From NCBI GenBank assembly GCA_946807835.1, contig OX327683.1, positions 37,383,001 to 37,447,000 of the forward strand: a stretch of DNA of 64,000 nucleotides, written 5' to 3'. Positions 23,505 through 36,309 of the stretch are shown here, in pieces (positions within the stretch are counted from its first letter, which is position 1; each line of letters opens with the position of its first letter). The translations under genes and the position numbers were made by a program. The notes beneath the pieces were generated by a model. The model ran no database searches, was not told the DNA's origin, and saw only the letters and a list, made by a program, of their open reading frames with translations. This DNA is from Ailanthus altissimus. Its lineage: Eukaryota; Streptophyta; Magnoliopsida; Sapindales; Simaroubaceae.

Positions 23505-25892
23505 TTATATATACCTAATTGGCGGGTTAATCATTCTCTTTAACCTGTCTCTAGCTAACTGGTACTCTTCAAGTTTCATCTCAGGAGTTCTAGTCTTTCT
23601 TTGGGTGGATTTAGAGGAACTCGTCGGTGTTCTTAGCTCATCTTCAAGGATCTTTTTATTGAAGTGTTGATTTGGAGGCATGTCAGATCTATACTCAGGC
23701 TCCACTTCAACTTCTAGTAACTCGAGTGCTGAGTCTTCCTTGGACACAAGTTCTTTTTTCTCATCTTCTTGGGAGGCTTTCAACATTTGCATCTCATCGA
23801 ATGTCACATTATGGCTTATGATACTTCTTGATAGTGTCAACTCTTTACACCACACCTTGTATCTTTTCACACTTTTGAGATACCTTATGAATACCCATTT
23901 GATAGCCCTAGGTTCTGATTTTCCCTTTTTAATATGAATAAAAGCATACGACTAAATTTTTTGAAGTGATCATACTTGGAAAGGTTGCCAAACCATTTCT
24001 CTTTTGGCGTTTTAAAGTTTATCGTTGGGAATAGACTTTTATTAATCAAATAAGTTATAGTCATCATAGTTTTTCCCCATAATGCCTTGGATATCTTTGT
24101 ATTAGTAAGCATGCATCTAACTCTTTCAAGTAGGGTCTTATTCATTTTCTTAGCTACACCATTCTGTTGCGGTGTTGATCTCACAATTCTATGTCTTGTG
24201 ATCCTATACCTGGCACAAATTCCATCAAACTCTCTATTGCAAAACTCGAGGCCATTGTTAATTCTTAGCCTCTTAACTATTTTATCAGTCTGATTCTCAA
24301 CTAGAGCCTTCCAAGTCTTAAACGTATAAAATACTTGATCTTTACTCTTCAACACATAGACTTATAGCTTCCTCGAATAGTCATAAATAAAACTGATGAA
24401 ATATCTAGCCCTACCATGAGTAGCTATTTGAGCTGGTTCCCAAAGATCAGAGTGTATGTAGTCAAGAGTCCCCTTAGTCTTATGTTCACCGGTACTGAAC
24501 CTCACTCTATGTGTTTTTCCAAGCACACAATGCTCACAAAACTTCAATGGCTAGAACCTAGTCTCTCCAAACTCCTTTTAACTAAATAAATCCTTCAGAT
24601 TTTTCTTACCTAGGTGTGCTAGTTTAAGATGCCACAACTTATTTTGTATATACTCATCATTTATAAGAAATAATGCAGAACCACTTACAACATTTCCTTT
24701 CAACACATAAATGCCCATATGCTTCTCACATCTCATTACCACCATAGAACCCTTTAACACTCTCAAAATCTCTCTGTCGATCCTGATGGAACACCTATTT
24801 TGGTCTAAAGTTCCTAGTGAGATCAAGTACATCTTGAGGTCAGGAATATATCTAACTTCTATCAATTCTCTCATTCGCTCATCATGCAATCTAAGTTTAA
24901 TACTACCAATTCTCATCATTTGACAAGCAATGTTATTACCCATTAGCACCTTACCACTACTAATGGGCTGAAAAATTATAAACCAAGACTTTTGTAGGTA
25001 CATGAAAAAAGTACAGCCAGAATACAGAATTCATTGTTCAGTACTCTTACCATCAGTAGCGATTAGAGCATCTGCACTGTCGTAACTATCATCATAGGTA
25101 AGTATACCATCCGCTTTCATCTTGTCTTGTGTTTTTTTTTCTCTGGACAGTTCTTTATGAAGTGCCCATCTTTCTTATAACAATAACACTTCCTAGAAGT
25201 CTTGAACTTTGACTTTGAGTCATTTTTTTCTTTCATCTCTATGTAAGGACCTTCATTTTACAGATAAAATTTCTGCATCGCCCTCAATTTGCTTTCTCAA
25301 TAGCTTTGAGTTTAATGATGAGTGAGAGTTTAATGATAATTTTATATCACTCATCGTTAAACTCTCTCCGTCGTAAAGTAATATATTAATAAAGCTCTCA
25401 TAACTCTTGAGAAGTGAACTTGGTAGCATGATTGCTTTATCTTCATCCTCTATCTTGATGTTGATAGATTCAAGATCAACAATGATCTTATTGAAAGCAT
25501 ATATATAATCTTTCATCGGCATCCCATCTGACATAGACAACTAATACTGCTTATTCTTTATATACAATCTGTTGGTCAATAATTTTCGCATATAAAAGGA
25601 ATTAAGTTTTTTTTAAAACTCAATTATTGTCGTTTAACTTGCTACTTCCTTCACTACTTCATTACTCAATGACAAAACGATTTTATTATGAGCTCTTTTC
25701 TAAATGTTCATTCTTTCTGCTTCAGTCTTAAATGACTATAGAGTCTTCTCTTCTTCACTAGATGGAGCTGCAGTCTCCTTTAATGCCGAGCCTAACCATT
25801 GGCTCACCAACAACATCTTAACCTTCATCTTTCACAAATTAAAGTCATTTATTCCATTGAATTTTTTTTACCTCATACTTGGGTGTGGCCAT
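23505..25892 (-). pseudogene. Family-B copia gag-protease-integrase
   Basis: The gag start is the ATG at 25892-25890 (MATPKYEV). Gag continues to about 25250 (MPMKDYIYAFNKIIVDLE, ESLTMSDIKLSLNS), with a zinc knuckle near 25150-25190 in which the second Cys has become Tyr. The protease motif reads ILYSGCT: the catalytic Asp is Tyr (codon 25024-25022). Pre-integrase (LWHLKLAHLGKKNL), then integrase: KFCEHCVLGKTH, DYIHSDLW (first Asp kept), RLRINNGLEF (second catalytic Asp changed to Asn), PQQNGVAKKMNKTL (catalytic Glu changed to Lys). It ends at RLKRMINPPIRYI, after which about 600 bp of RT are missing. Multiple stops and frameshifts. Confidence 0.88.
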
Positions 25893-25910
25893 GTTTGCTT
25901 AAAACTTAGC

Positions 25911-25924
25911 AACTCTGATACTAG
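25911..25924 (-). other. Primer binding site of the family-B copia
   Basis: TAGTATCAGAGTTG on the minus strand, a decayed form of TGGTATCAGAGC, three bases after the end of the 5' LTR. Confidence 0.7.
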
Positions 25925-25926
25925 TT

Positions 25927-26476
25927 TGTTGAAGCGAAAGTAGTCAAACAAGCAATAAACCCAAAGTATATAACGCAGCAAACAAGCAATTAAGAAAACT
26001 ATAGAGAGAAAGTAAAAGAACAACACACAGAATTTACGTGATTTAGAAACTTGACTACATCTACGGTGGATCAAAGATCACACTATCTTATTATTGAATC
26101 ATAATACACTCACAAAGTATGCCTTTTACAAGAAAGAACTCATAAAGAACAAAGTCTCTTTTGTAAATTAGAGGTTTCTCTCAATAACAATCACAAATAA
26201 TACTATGATCATAAAGATTATTGTGTTGATTACTAAGATATGTTTACAAGCCAATAAAGAGCCTTTTTATAAGTTTTAGGAGGACCTAAGTTAATCATAA
26301 ATGTGTGAGAGTCATTTTAGAGAGTTCGAGTAGATTTAAAAAATTGTTCAAAATAAGAAAACAGTTTTTTTGCATCACCGCTGCAGCACTGGCTTATATC
26401 GCGCCCAACGCCGCAACATTAAGTTGCTGGCGTTGCAATGCTGTAGTCTCGGCCTGTAAACGCTGCGATGCTGAAT
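25927..26476 (-). repeat. Family-B 5' LTR, truncated
   Basis: Starts TGTTGAAGCGAAAG (plus orientation) and parallels 18466-19093 until CTGTAGTCTCGGCCTG. It then stops near 26476, so about the last 150-200 bp of the LTR (its 5' end in element orientation) and the TSD are lost. Confidence 0.82.
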
Positions 26477-29400
26477 AATATAATAAATACAAACATTTGA
26501 TTAGTAGCTAATAAAAAATCTTTAAAAAAATATTTGGATTGTATATGAATAATATAATACACGTATAAAAAAACCTTTAAAAGCTAAAATCATGAGAGAT
26601 TTTTAATCCTAAAAAAAAGTAGTCTTTGAAATCATTATTAAAATGGTGATTTGATTTAAAATTTGAAGTAATTAGGCGAACATTTCATGTAAAACAATTA
26701 AAATTTATAAACTAATAAAGTGACTAAAAATAAAGAGGATTAAAAAAATTATTTAACCTAAAAATGTAAGTCATTGAGAAAATATTAATAATAATATTAA
26801 AAATAAATAATCTAAGAGAAAGTTATAAAACTTTGGCGGCTGATTAAAGCCGGGTTGAGTAAAAGGATCCGACATAGATTCGTACAGACAAAAGCCCCGA
26901 CTCCAACTGATAGTCTGATACAATAGGCCGGCTTTTAGTTAATGAAATTAAATGTAATAGCAAATGACATGTCGTTTTCTAATTAGGGGAATAATTAATC
27001 ATCAATAAAAAGTTTTTAACAATTTATCTACGGACTCCTCTCCATTGTTTAAGCAAATTGCTTTATTCGATAAGATTAAGTATTGGTTAGATCCTTTTCT
27101 CATACCCTTAAGCTCCAAAATTAATTGAAAAAATTTAGTGGTTAGGTTATAAGATCCATTTGCATTGTCTTTCCCAATTCGTCATCAAATCTTAAAATAG
27201 AGAATCCACTACGTTTACGATGTAATGGAAAATTTCGAGGACGTTGGCACGTGTTAACGTCAGAGCCTGTAAATAATGTAAAGAGGCCTCGAATTATAAG
27301 AATCTTAATTACAAGTTGCCAAAAGAAACGATGAAATAGGAAGGTGAAAAGGGTGACGCATTTACTGATATGGGTATCTTATCTCAAAATTTAATAACAA
27401 TAACAATTATCATTAATAATAATAATAATAATAATAGTAATAATGGGTAATTGTCATTATTATTCATTAATTACTTGGGTTTTATTATCTTTAAAGAGAT
27501 GACATAAATAACAATAATCATAAGGGTATCTTTTATCTTAGAAATAAATAATAATATCAGCTTATCTCATGGCCAATATCGTTCAATTTTATTTATATGC
27601 TCTTTAAACGATACGAAGACTGACTTGTTTTTTAGATTTAATATAGTGTTTTTGCAAACTCAGTATAAGTATCAGGAAAGAAGAAGATCATCATTAAAAT
27701 TGTTGATAAAACAGCATAATTGCAATTGTCATATAATTATAACATAAATTATTTGAACAATGCTATACATTTTAAATAATATTTTAAAATTTTTCTTCCA
27801 CTTTTTTATATTGGAAGTGGCAAGCCATTTTATTACTAGTACAATTTAAGTGATATGTCAAATAACTATTAAAATAGAAAAATAATATAATAAGTAATTT
27901 TAAATTTTTTACTATTTCACTTAAAAGCGAGCGCCGATTTAATTTAATTAAAAATCGAACTGGACCAAATAGAAAGGTAAGTTTAGAATTTACACAATTT
28001 CATTTAAGAGTGAGCAACGATTCAATTTAATCAATAACCGAATTAAACTAAATCAAAAATTTTGATTTGGTTCAATTCGATTTGTTTTATTTGAAACAAA
28101 TCGGTTCAATTCGGTTTAAATTAAAAAAATATACTAATTAAAAAAAATCAAATCAAACCAAATCAAATCAGTACACTTTGGTTTGTTTTCAAAGAGTATA
28201 ATTAATTTATTCTAATTTATTAGAATCAATCGATTCCAGTTTTTGTTCAATTTGAATCCAAACTGAACCGAAACTGATCAAACTTATTTTCACCACTTAA
28301 TGATTACTTTAAATAACACCTTCTTCTTATTATTGATTTAAATTTACAAAATGTTGGAAAATTAACGACATTTAATAATGTGAGCAATAATTATAGAAGA
28401 GAATGAGGCCAGCAGTTGTTAGTTAAAGTAATACTATAAATAAAATTATTTATACAAATTAATTTAACATAATATAATATGACAAGTGAAATACACAATT
28501 TGTTATAATAAATAAAAATATAATGATAGTGTTATTGCACTCGTTCAATCTATTATCTCACGTCACGTTTATGCTTTATCTTTTAACTTTTGCGGGAGAA
28601 AATCTCACCTCACACTTGGTTGAATATAATCCACACAAGACTACTTGATTTGCTTCTGTTGCTCATTCATACTCGCGATTTTAGATTATATAGTGTCTTT
28701 ATTTGACAACTTGTGAATAAAGATGAAACTGACTTGCGATCTTAAATGAATTAATGTTGACGGTTTAATAGTTAAGAACCATTTGATCGAATTAAAATCA
28801 ACAGACAGGTCTCAATAATTCTAGCAAGGGTTCAAGAAAATGACTGAAGACAGGTCCATTTTTGGCTTTATTTTATTTTCTCTTTTTAAAGTAGCATGTA
28901 TAGGTATTGATTCATAGAATAATGACAATTATTTTCTTCAAGAAATTCCTTCTTGTTTTTTCTTTTGTCAATTAGTTGAGTTAGTAATTACAAAGGAAAA
29001 AGTTTTAGGTCTCGGGACTATTTAAGTCTTACCATCGAATCGTTTAAAAATTTCTCAGTAATGCATTAACATAAATGCAACATGAATGTTCGTTTAAAAA
29101 AAAAAACTTGAAATTGATGATAATGGTACAGAACTAAACAGCTTAGTCTCGTTAAATGCATGCATATGAATCTACGATTGTCTAGTTCAAAAATTTGAGA
29201 AAAAATAAAAGGAAATTATATTGTTATCTTTAGATTGAATTTGATATTATTGCCCCCCAAACCCCGCACCACCACACCACCCCAACCACCCCCCCCAAAA
29301 AAAAAATAAAAATTGTTGTTTCATATATATATTTTAAAAATTCTCCAGTAACATCAATGTTTTAAAATCACTTACAAAAATCAAATTCTGCTAATACTAA

Positions 29401-30060
29401 TTGATCTTTGCCCGTGAAGAAATGTCTATAAAAAAATCACCAACTTAATTTTCTCAGTTATAAATTAACATGAATTGTTATCTTCTCGTTGAAGATAATA
29501 TTGTTGACAGGCGAAATTTTGATGATGTTTTGTCTGTCTTAGCGTCTTGAATCGGAAAGAAATTATATATACAATTACCGTATTGTTTTAGCAATCTAAT
29601 TTAGTCAAGCGTCACTGAAACCTTGATCATCACCACCTTCTTCTTCTTCTATAATTTCTTATCTAGCTCTCTGGAGATAGATTCCACTGAAATACAAACA
29701 CCCAAAGGCGCCAAAGGTCATTTTAGCTTTGCAGTAACATAATTGTTTTCTTCTGGTCGAAGATAATATTGATTTCGGTACTTGATTACCTTTTTTAATA
29801 TTTGGATAAATTAATTAAGTATATCCCAGGAGAAACACCTCAAATTAATGTTGTCTCAAGCCAATTAATAATCAAGAATCAAGATCCTAGCCCTAATGAC
29901 TCCAATGTACCATTTTTAATTTTGAAACTAATTAAATTAAGCACCATTTATTTTTGAAAAACAACTAAGAACATTAATATTAGAGAAATAATCATCCAAC
30001 ATAGAATTATAAGTCATTAGGTGGAAGTTCAAAAATAGTAATTTAATAGTAAATATAAGT
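26477..30060. other. AT-rich intergenic DNA, no gene seen
   Basis: Holds an (AAT)n run at about 27414-27440. At 27925-28280 is a repeat rich in GGTTCAATTCGG/CCGAATTAAAC words, the usual look of a decayed non-autonomous DNA transposon. A C-rich tract lies at 29253-29296. A pair of short similar segments (CTTCTCGTTGAAGATAATATTG at about 29480, CTTCTGGTCGAAGATAATATTG at about 29750) is also present. No coding sequence supported. Confidence 0.5.
29253..29296 (-). other. C-rich/G-rich tract with G-quadruplex potential
   Basis: On the minus strand there are four runs of four or more G: eight G (29289-29296), four (29280-29283), four (29262-29265) and six (29253-29258). It stands out in an AT-rich setting. 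Confidence 0.5.
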
Positions 30061-31165
30061 CATAACAAACCTAGACTTGAAAAACATTGATCGATTTTAA
30101 AGTCTAGTGAATCTTAAGTGGTAAGGAAGAGTTAAAAGACCACAAATTAAAAAAAATAATTAATTAAAAAAATGTATGATTCATATACAACGTCTTGTAA
30201 AAAAATATACCTTAATATAAGAGAATGATTGATGGACATTTAAAATATAGCGAAAATGACAAACTCATCTTCTATTAAAAAATAAATGATATTTGTACTA
30301 TTATCCGTTAAAGTTTCATTTAAATTTGAAATTGGCTATTGTCGATCTAATTAAATAATTTATTTTCTGTTAATGAGTGGTGATCGGTCGTTATTTTAAT
30401 ATTGACTTATCGTTGATTAGTGTGATTAAAAATATATTAAATTTATATGGACACTGTTGAATTTATAATTTTATAATTTAGGCGATGGCAATATTATTTC
30501 GGTTATTGGAGCATCGAAATTTGAAGGAGCCAGAAATTTAGTTACAAAATCATTTAACGATGATATTATGGGCGGTTATTTTTCTCACGAACTTTTTCAT
30601 GCTTTATTGATAAGTTGTAAACAAACCTTGACTTGAAATGTGATCAATTTTGAAGTCTAATGAATCTTAAGTAGTAAGGAAGAGTTAAAAGATCTTAAAT
30701 AAAAAAACAAATTAACTTAAAAAATGTATGGTTCAAATACAACATCGTGTAAAAAGATACCCCTTAATATAAAAGAAAATGACTTATGAACATGTGAAAT
30801 ATAAATAAAAAAATGACAAACACATCTTCTATTAAAAAATAAATGATATTTGTACTCTCATTTTTTAGAGTTTCCTTTAAAATTGAATTTGGCTATCGTC
30901 AGCTTTATTGAATAATTTATTTGCCGTTAATGGGGTGTAATTGATCATTAATCGAACATTAACTGATCATTAAACAGTAAACTGACAACATATTGACTCT
31001 ATATGGATATAATCAAATTTGGAATTTTAATCTAAGCGATGGTAATATTATTTTAGTTAGTGGAGCATTAAAGGAACCTTAAATTTAGTTTTAAAAAAAA
31101 CTGTTTAATGACGATCTTATGAGATTGTTATTTTTTTTGCTAATTTTGAAAAGTACTTTATTGAT
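30061..31165. repeat. Tandem duplication, unit ~553 bp
   Basis: Copy 1 (about 30061-30613) and copy 2 (about 30614-31165) share, in the same order, GAATCTTAAGT.GTAAGGAAGAG, TTCTATTAAAAAATAAATGA, AATAATTTATTT, GGCGATGG.AATATTATTT and CTTTATTGATAA. Matching words are offset by 553 bp. No reading frame. Confidence 0.8.
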
Positions 31166-31189
31166 AAAAAATAAAAATATCCTAACCTT

Positions 31190-31430
31190 CTTCTAAATCA
31201 TAAAATTATGAGTTTAATAGTATTTAAAATGAGTTAATAATACATTGTTAATCAACAATTAATTAATACAAATCAATAATCTATAATTAATATTTATTGA
31301 GGCTAAATAAATTATTTAATAAAGTCAATAATAGTCAACTATAATTTTAACGAAAAAATTAACAGATAAAAATACACATATCACTTATTTTGCGAATAAA
31401 AAGTGTATTTATCATTTTCATTATAAACGA
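31190..31430. repeat. Inverted arm of the repeat at 30061-31165
   Basis: The reverse complement of about 31290-31425 reads GAAAATGATAAATACAC..., then GTTGACTATTATTG and TTAAATAATTTATTT, parallel to 30252-30365 and to copy 2. The whole block 30.2-31.4 kb therefore resembles a long-terminal-inverted-repeat DNA transposon whose left half has been duplicated. Confidence 0.6.
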
Positions 31431-34129
31431 GGTCCAGGCCGGTCCTTTTCCCTTGCTATAAAAGTTGAAAGTTTAATATTAAAACTCAAAATAAATCTGA
31501 AATGTTGTGACTGAAATCAACGAGATACTTGGGTGCGAGAAGAGAAAAAGACAATAATAATAAATAAAATAACACGATTTCCCTAAGTTGTGGAAAATAT
31601 TACGTAAGCAATTTTAACTTTTTTGTTTTTTTTTTACAAATAATTGTGTATAATAAATAAATATAAACATCAAGATCAGTGCAGGTCCCATGATTTGGGT
31701 AAGCAAACTCATCGATCATTAATTATTAAACTATATATATATCCAATAATTAGTTTTTCAAAATTAACTTCGGAATTTCCACAAAATCTATCCATTGACG
31801 AATTTCTCTGGAAAAATAATTTTCCACATCCATTGACTACAAAAATATAATAATACTAAATTTATAAAATTAAAACACAAAATTTATATCTAAATTAAAA
31901 TGACAATTAATATTATTGATTGATATTTTGTAGTATATCAATAAAAATTAAAAATGAACAATTATTTAATATATAATAATTATTAATCGATGAGACACCA
32001 TTTAAAATATAAATTTTATATCTTAACTTTTTAAATCTAGCATTTTTCATAAAAATTTTATAATTTTGAAACATAATTTTTATGAAAATCAAATATTATA
32101 ATAACCGTAAAATGAAAGACTATAAATGTTAAATAAACATCCAACTATAAAATAAAATAATATTTATCAAATATTTTAACAGCAGTATTGTAAGTACAAT
32201 ATAAATATGTAATATAGATTTTTTGAAAAATTACTGTTATCTTTTTAAACTTTTTTATATATACCACTTTTTTCTTTAAATTTTTTTAGAATTATTTTTT
32301 ACAAAAATTACATATATAATTTTGTTCTAATAAACATTATAATCAATTATATAGTAACACTTGAACACATGAAATGATTATATAATATATTATAAATAAT
32401 GCAAAAGTTCTGAATTAATTAGACGTCGCTATGTAACATTGTCATTCACTAAGTTCTATAGTCTATTAAATTTTTTCTAAATATATTTAGAGGATAATGA
32501 TGATTTTTCTTGTATCCGGAGACCATTTTACCACCTTTTTTTTATATATAAATCAATTGAATTGAAGTATTTTCATTGTTGAAATAATGACACATTTCTT
32601 TATCTTCTGGTTTTTTTTTCTCACTAAATTAATCTCCTCTCATAAAATTTTCACCGCGTAATGCATTAAATCGGGCATTATTTCCTATACATACCGTATT
32701 GACAGCCTATCCAAAAAGAATGCAACGACGTCGTTTCATGGAATGGAGTATCAATTCTTCATTATGTGTGTGACTGCTCAAGTGTTGATCTCGATTTCCT
32801 GTAGAACTTGTAGTTTTAAAAAATACTCTCTTTTTTTCCCCCTTAAAGCAGGATCTATTGATAATATTAGATGATTGTATAAATACACTATGAGAATCAT
32901 TCGACATTTCGACTGGCTTTCAGAGCTTAATCAGAAAATTCTGATGTGTTGATCTATTAGCAGAAAATTCTACTGATGTGTGTGTGTGTGTTTTAGCAGA
33001 AAATCCTGCTGTTAGATTGTTATTTTGATTTGCCTCACTTTGTTCTCTTTCTTTGGACTCTAATTTTGCCTCACTTTGTTAAAGTTACCTTTTTTTTTTT
33101 TAAGGTTGCTAAAGCTAAATCTTATTATGACTGTATATAATATTACTTAATAGGACCAGCTCCCTAATTTCAAACTACTTAATTGTGTTTGCTTCCTTTG
33201 TTTTCCTTTTTATCTATCCTTTTTAATAAACAAATCGAGTCTCAATATATTGGCTTTTTATATTGCAAAATAATCTAGGGTTGCTTTAACTCATTATACG
33301 GTGAATGAGATTATCATGTAATGTTATTTTATTAATTTATGATTTTAATATTATTTATGATGTGCTATAAAATAGAATTATATGTCTAAATATTTATTAT
33401 ACGATAAATTATGTTACTTAGTATAATAAAATTCTCTCAATAGTTAAAAATATTATTTTACCCTTAAAGGGTAGTATTAATAAGCACTTAGATTATTAAG
33501 TCAAATCCTAAAGGCGACAAGAGTAATAACTTTTTTTTTTATCATGACAAGAGTAGAAACTTGGAATATATGAAAACAAGGCAATGAATTTTCGTCGAAG
33601 TATCTTCAGTGTTTAAAGCGAAATATACAGGAATTGCAATTTCATGAACAGCGAATCAATGATGCTATATGTGGTCTGTGCTTGTAACATACACTGATTT
33701 GTAAATAAATCGGTTTTCAATGTTTATGAGTTCTATAATGTTAATAAGGTTATTTTATTGTATTATAATTTGTATCATCAAAGCGATAGTATCATGTGAT
33801 TGTAAAAAATTTTGTGTGTGAATTTAACATAATTATTGACAACTCACTTAAGTATATATCAAATATTTTTATTTATATAAAATTATGTTAACAATTTAAA
33901 TTTTATGTGGGCTTTTTTCTCTTCTTGATTTTTCCCCTTCTTTAATTATATTTTAACTAGCCTATTAGATAAAAAAAAAAAAAACTTGAATGTATGTATG
34001 TTTTTAAGAGTGTTTATCGCTTGTGTATTGTATTGTAAAAATAAAAGGAAGAGAGAAAATGAATGTATCACTCGCTTGTTCATCTTAATACAATATGATA
34101 ACCAAAACAACTCCATTATCGTCTTGGAC
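31431..34129. other. AT-rich intergenic DNA; promoter-like patch near 32.7-33.0 kb
   Basis: No coding sequence supported. At 32700-33010 composition is more balanced, with the palindrome AACGACGTCGTT (32724-32735), a TATA-like TGTATAAATAC (about 32876-32886) and three copies of AGAAAAT.CT near 32934-33009. It could be a promoter or leader of a non-coding transcript or a gene relic; evidence is weak. Confidence 0.35.
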
Positions 34130-35460
34130 AATTATTGATTTTGGTGTAAAGAGTTAAGTTTCGGTCAATTTCTTCTCGGACAATATTGATCGGAAATCAA
34201 ATCTTCTTCTCTCACTTAAATATGTCATGTGCTCGGACACATGCACGTAAGGTCCATTCATGAAATAGATTTAATTCTTTCGTTGAAAGTTGACAATACA
34301 AACGCATGAGATATTCATTGCATGCAATCATATGTGTGCATGTTTAATGCAACGAAATATTTATGACAATAACATTATATTCATCTAGAAAACTGAACAT
34401 AGTAGCATTTTCTTTTCCTTTTCAACATATCGTATATAATAATTATAAATAAAAAGAAAATTGTGTAGGAAGGCAATTTCAATAAAGGTAGACAATTGAA
34501 TGTAGACAAAAGAAAGAAATGATCAGCAATTATGTGCTTTATAATAAAGTGTTGACTCAACAGAAGAACTTGTTATAATTTCTCACTACAGGCTCCATAT
34601 TTTACGTAATTGACAGGTGAGTGACTAATAATATGCATTGTTATTTGACTAAAATTTTGTGAGGCAGAAGCACAATTAAAGTTAATTTACCGATGAAATC
34701 AAATTAACCTCCGTAAATGAGGACAATAAGTAAAATTTCTTGCCAAAATTTCGATACGTATCTGAAAGTTGTCAGAATGAACTTAAGAGGATAACTTATA
34801 ACTTTTATCTTTCGATCGTTTGCTCCAAATATTTCAAAAATACGTTCTTACTCTACCTGAAAAATATACTATCGTGTCAATATTTTTAATATTTAAGAAG
34901 GTCGAAAAGGATTAAAGAAGATTTTTACAAGTGTCATGAATTCGTGTTCGATGAATAATGAGAGTTGAGAATGCATTTTTTTTTTTTGTGAATTTTCTAA
35001 TAATTAAAAATGAGATAAAACTTTTTTTGATAGATGAAATTTGTAGGGAAAGAATGATCTTTCCTCCAAATTACTTCCTAACCGTTTAATTGGCTCTCTT
35101 AGTTTTTGACCGTCCAATATTTTAGGATACTAGTCTAACTAGCTCACTAACTCGATAGAGCTAGTCAGTTTTAAATGACTTGGCAAGGATCGATCTCTCA
35201 TTCATATGATGAACCTTTTATTTTAAAAATAGTGGATATGTGGCATGCATATATTGGACCAACTAGATTTGGTCCCAACAATATCTATATATTTTCTTAT
35301 GTATAACATAAATCTAATTAGAAATTATTCAGTATTTTGAGTAATGAGGAAAATTCTTTGATCTATGTATAATTTGTTGTTATTAATACTCCCTCGTTCA
35401 AAATATTGGTAAAGTTTCTTAATTCGGAACTTCTACAATCAATTATTATATTGTCTTTGT
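34130..35460. repeat. Duplicated non-coding block X (partner 39850-40690)
   Basis: Shares in order with the second copy: CCTAGAAAACTGAA-type string, AAGTGTTGACTCAACA..AGAACTT, TTTGCATTGTTATTTGA, GAGGACAATAA and TAGAAATTATT..GTA..TTGA.TAATGAG. The copies are well diverged, with many indels. No protein signal. Confidence 0.7.
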
Positions 35461-36309
35461 ATTATTTATTTAATTGACAAATTTACTTTCCATTTTATTA
35501 TAAAAAAAAATTACTTCAATACTTAAATCAATGTTTATCGAAAAAAAAAATACTTATATGTGAAAGAATGTATGCATAAAAAAATAATGTTGTATTATTT
35601 CTAGTATGAATAAATGGTTGCCAATAATTAATAATCGTCTATTTTTATAATATGAGTTTAACTCCTTTTCAAGTATATTTAAATTCAATTTAAACTATAG
35701 TTAATGGATGTTCCACCTGTATTAATGTATTTATCATTTATTTAATATAGAAGTTTAAATAAGTCCACTCTTAGAAATCACGTTTCATACAAAATTGTAA
35801 TTTAAATAATAAAAGTTGAAGTAAAAGTTATAGTTTATTCCATTCTCAACTTCCCGTGAAATCTTTTATTTGTTTATAAAAATTCGTAGGTTATTGAGTT
35901 GGGGATTACTAGTGTTCGGAGATTGGATTGGACATGGAAGTAGTAATCTTCCATTAATTTGGACAATTTTCCCTTCATCCATCTGACAAAGAGAGATACT
36001 TCTAAAGCACGGGTTGGTTAGATTGCTAAGAATGGAATTAACGTCATTCCTATCAAATTATATCCCGCTCGATATTAAATATATATGAAAATTAATAAAC
36101 AAAATAAAAACTTAGAAACAAACAAAAGAAAAAATAATTCCTAACCTTTACTCGTATTTTAGTTATATCTTACCAAATTTTATGTACGTAGAAATATCTC
36201 ATAGTCAGATTTAGAACTCTGGAAGTTATCAGTTATCAATTGATGACTTGCATATTTCATTACATTTGAAAAAGTTAGGATTTTTTTGTGTAAAAGTCTT
36301 CATTTACAA
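35461..36309. other. AT-rich spacer, no gene seen
   Basis: No coding sequence or recognised repeat. Confidence 0.5.

Larger units (their letters stand above)
18466..26476 (-). mobile_element. Copia retrotransposon (family B) with nested copia (family A)
   Basis: On the minus strand the order is: truncated 5' LTR (25927-26476), primer site, gag, protease and integrase (23505-25892), a foreign block (20025 to about 23490) belonging to another copia family, the end of reverse transcriptase and RNase H of family B (19094-20024), and 3' LTR (18466-19093). The B reading stops after the integrase/RT linker and resumes only near the RT C-terminus. So the A insertion and a deletion removed both the 5' half of A and the RT core of B. 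All frames are broken; the element is dead. Confidence 0.85.
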
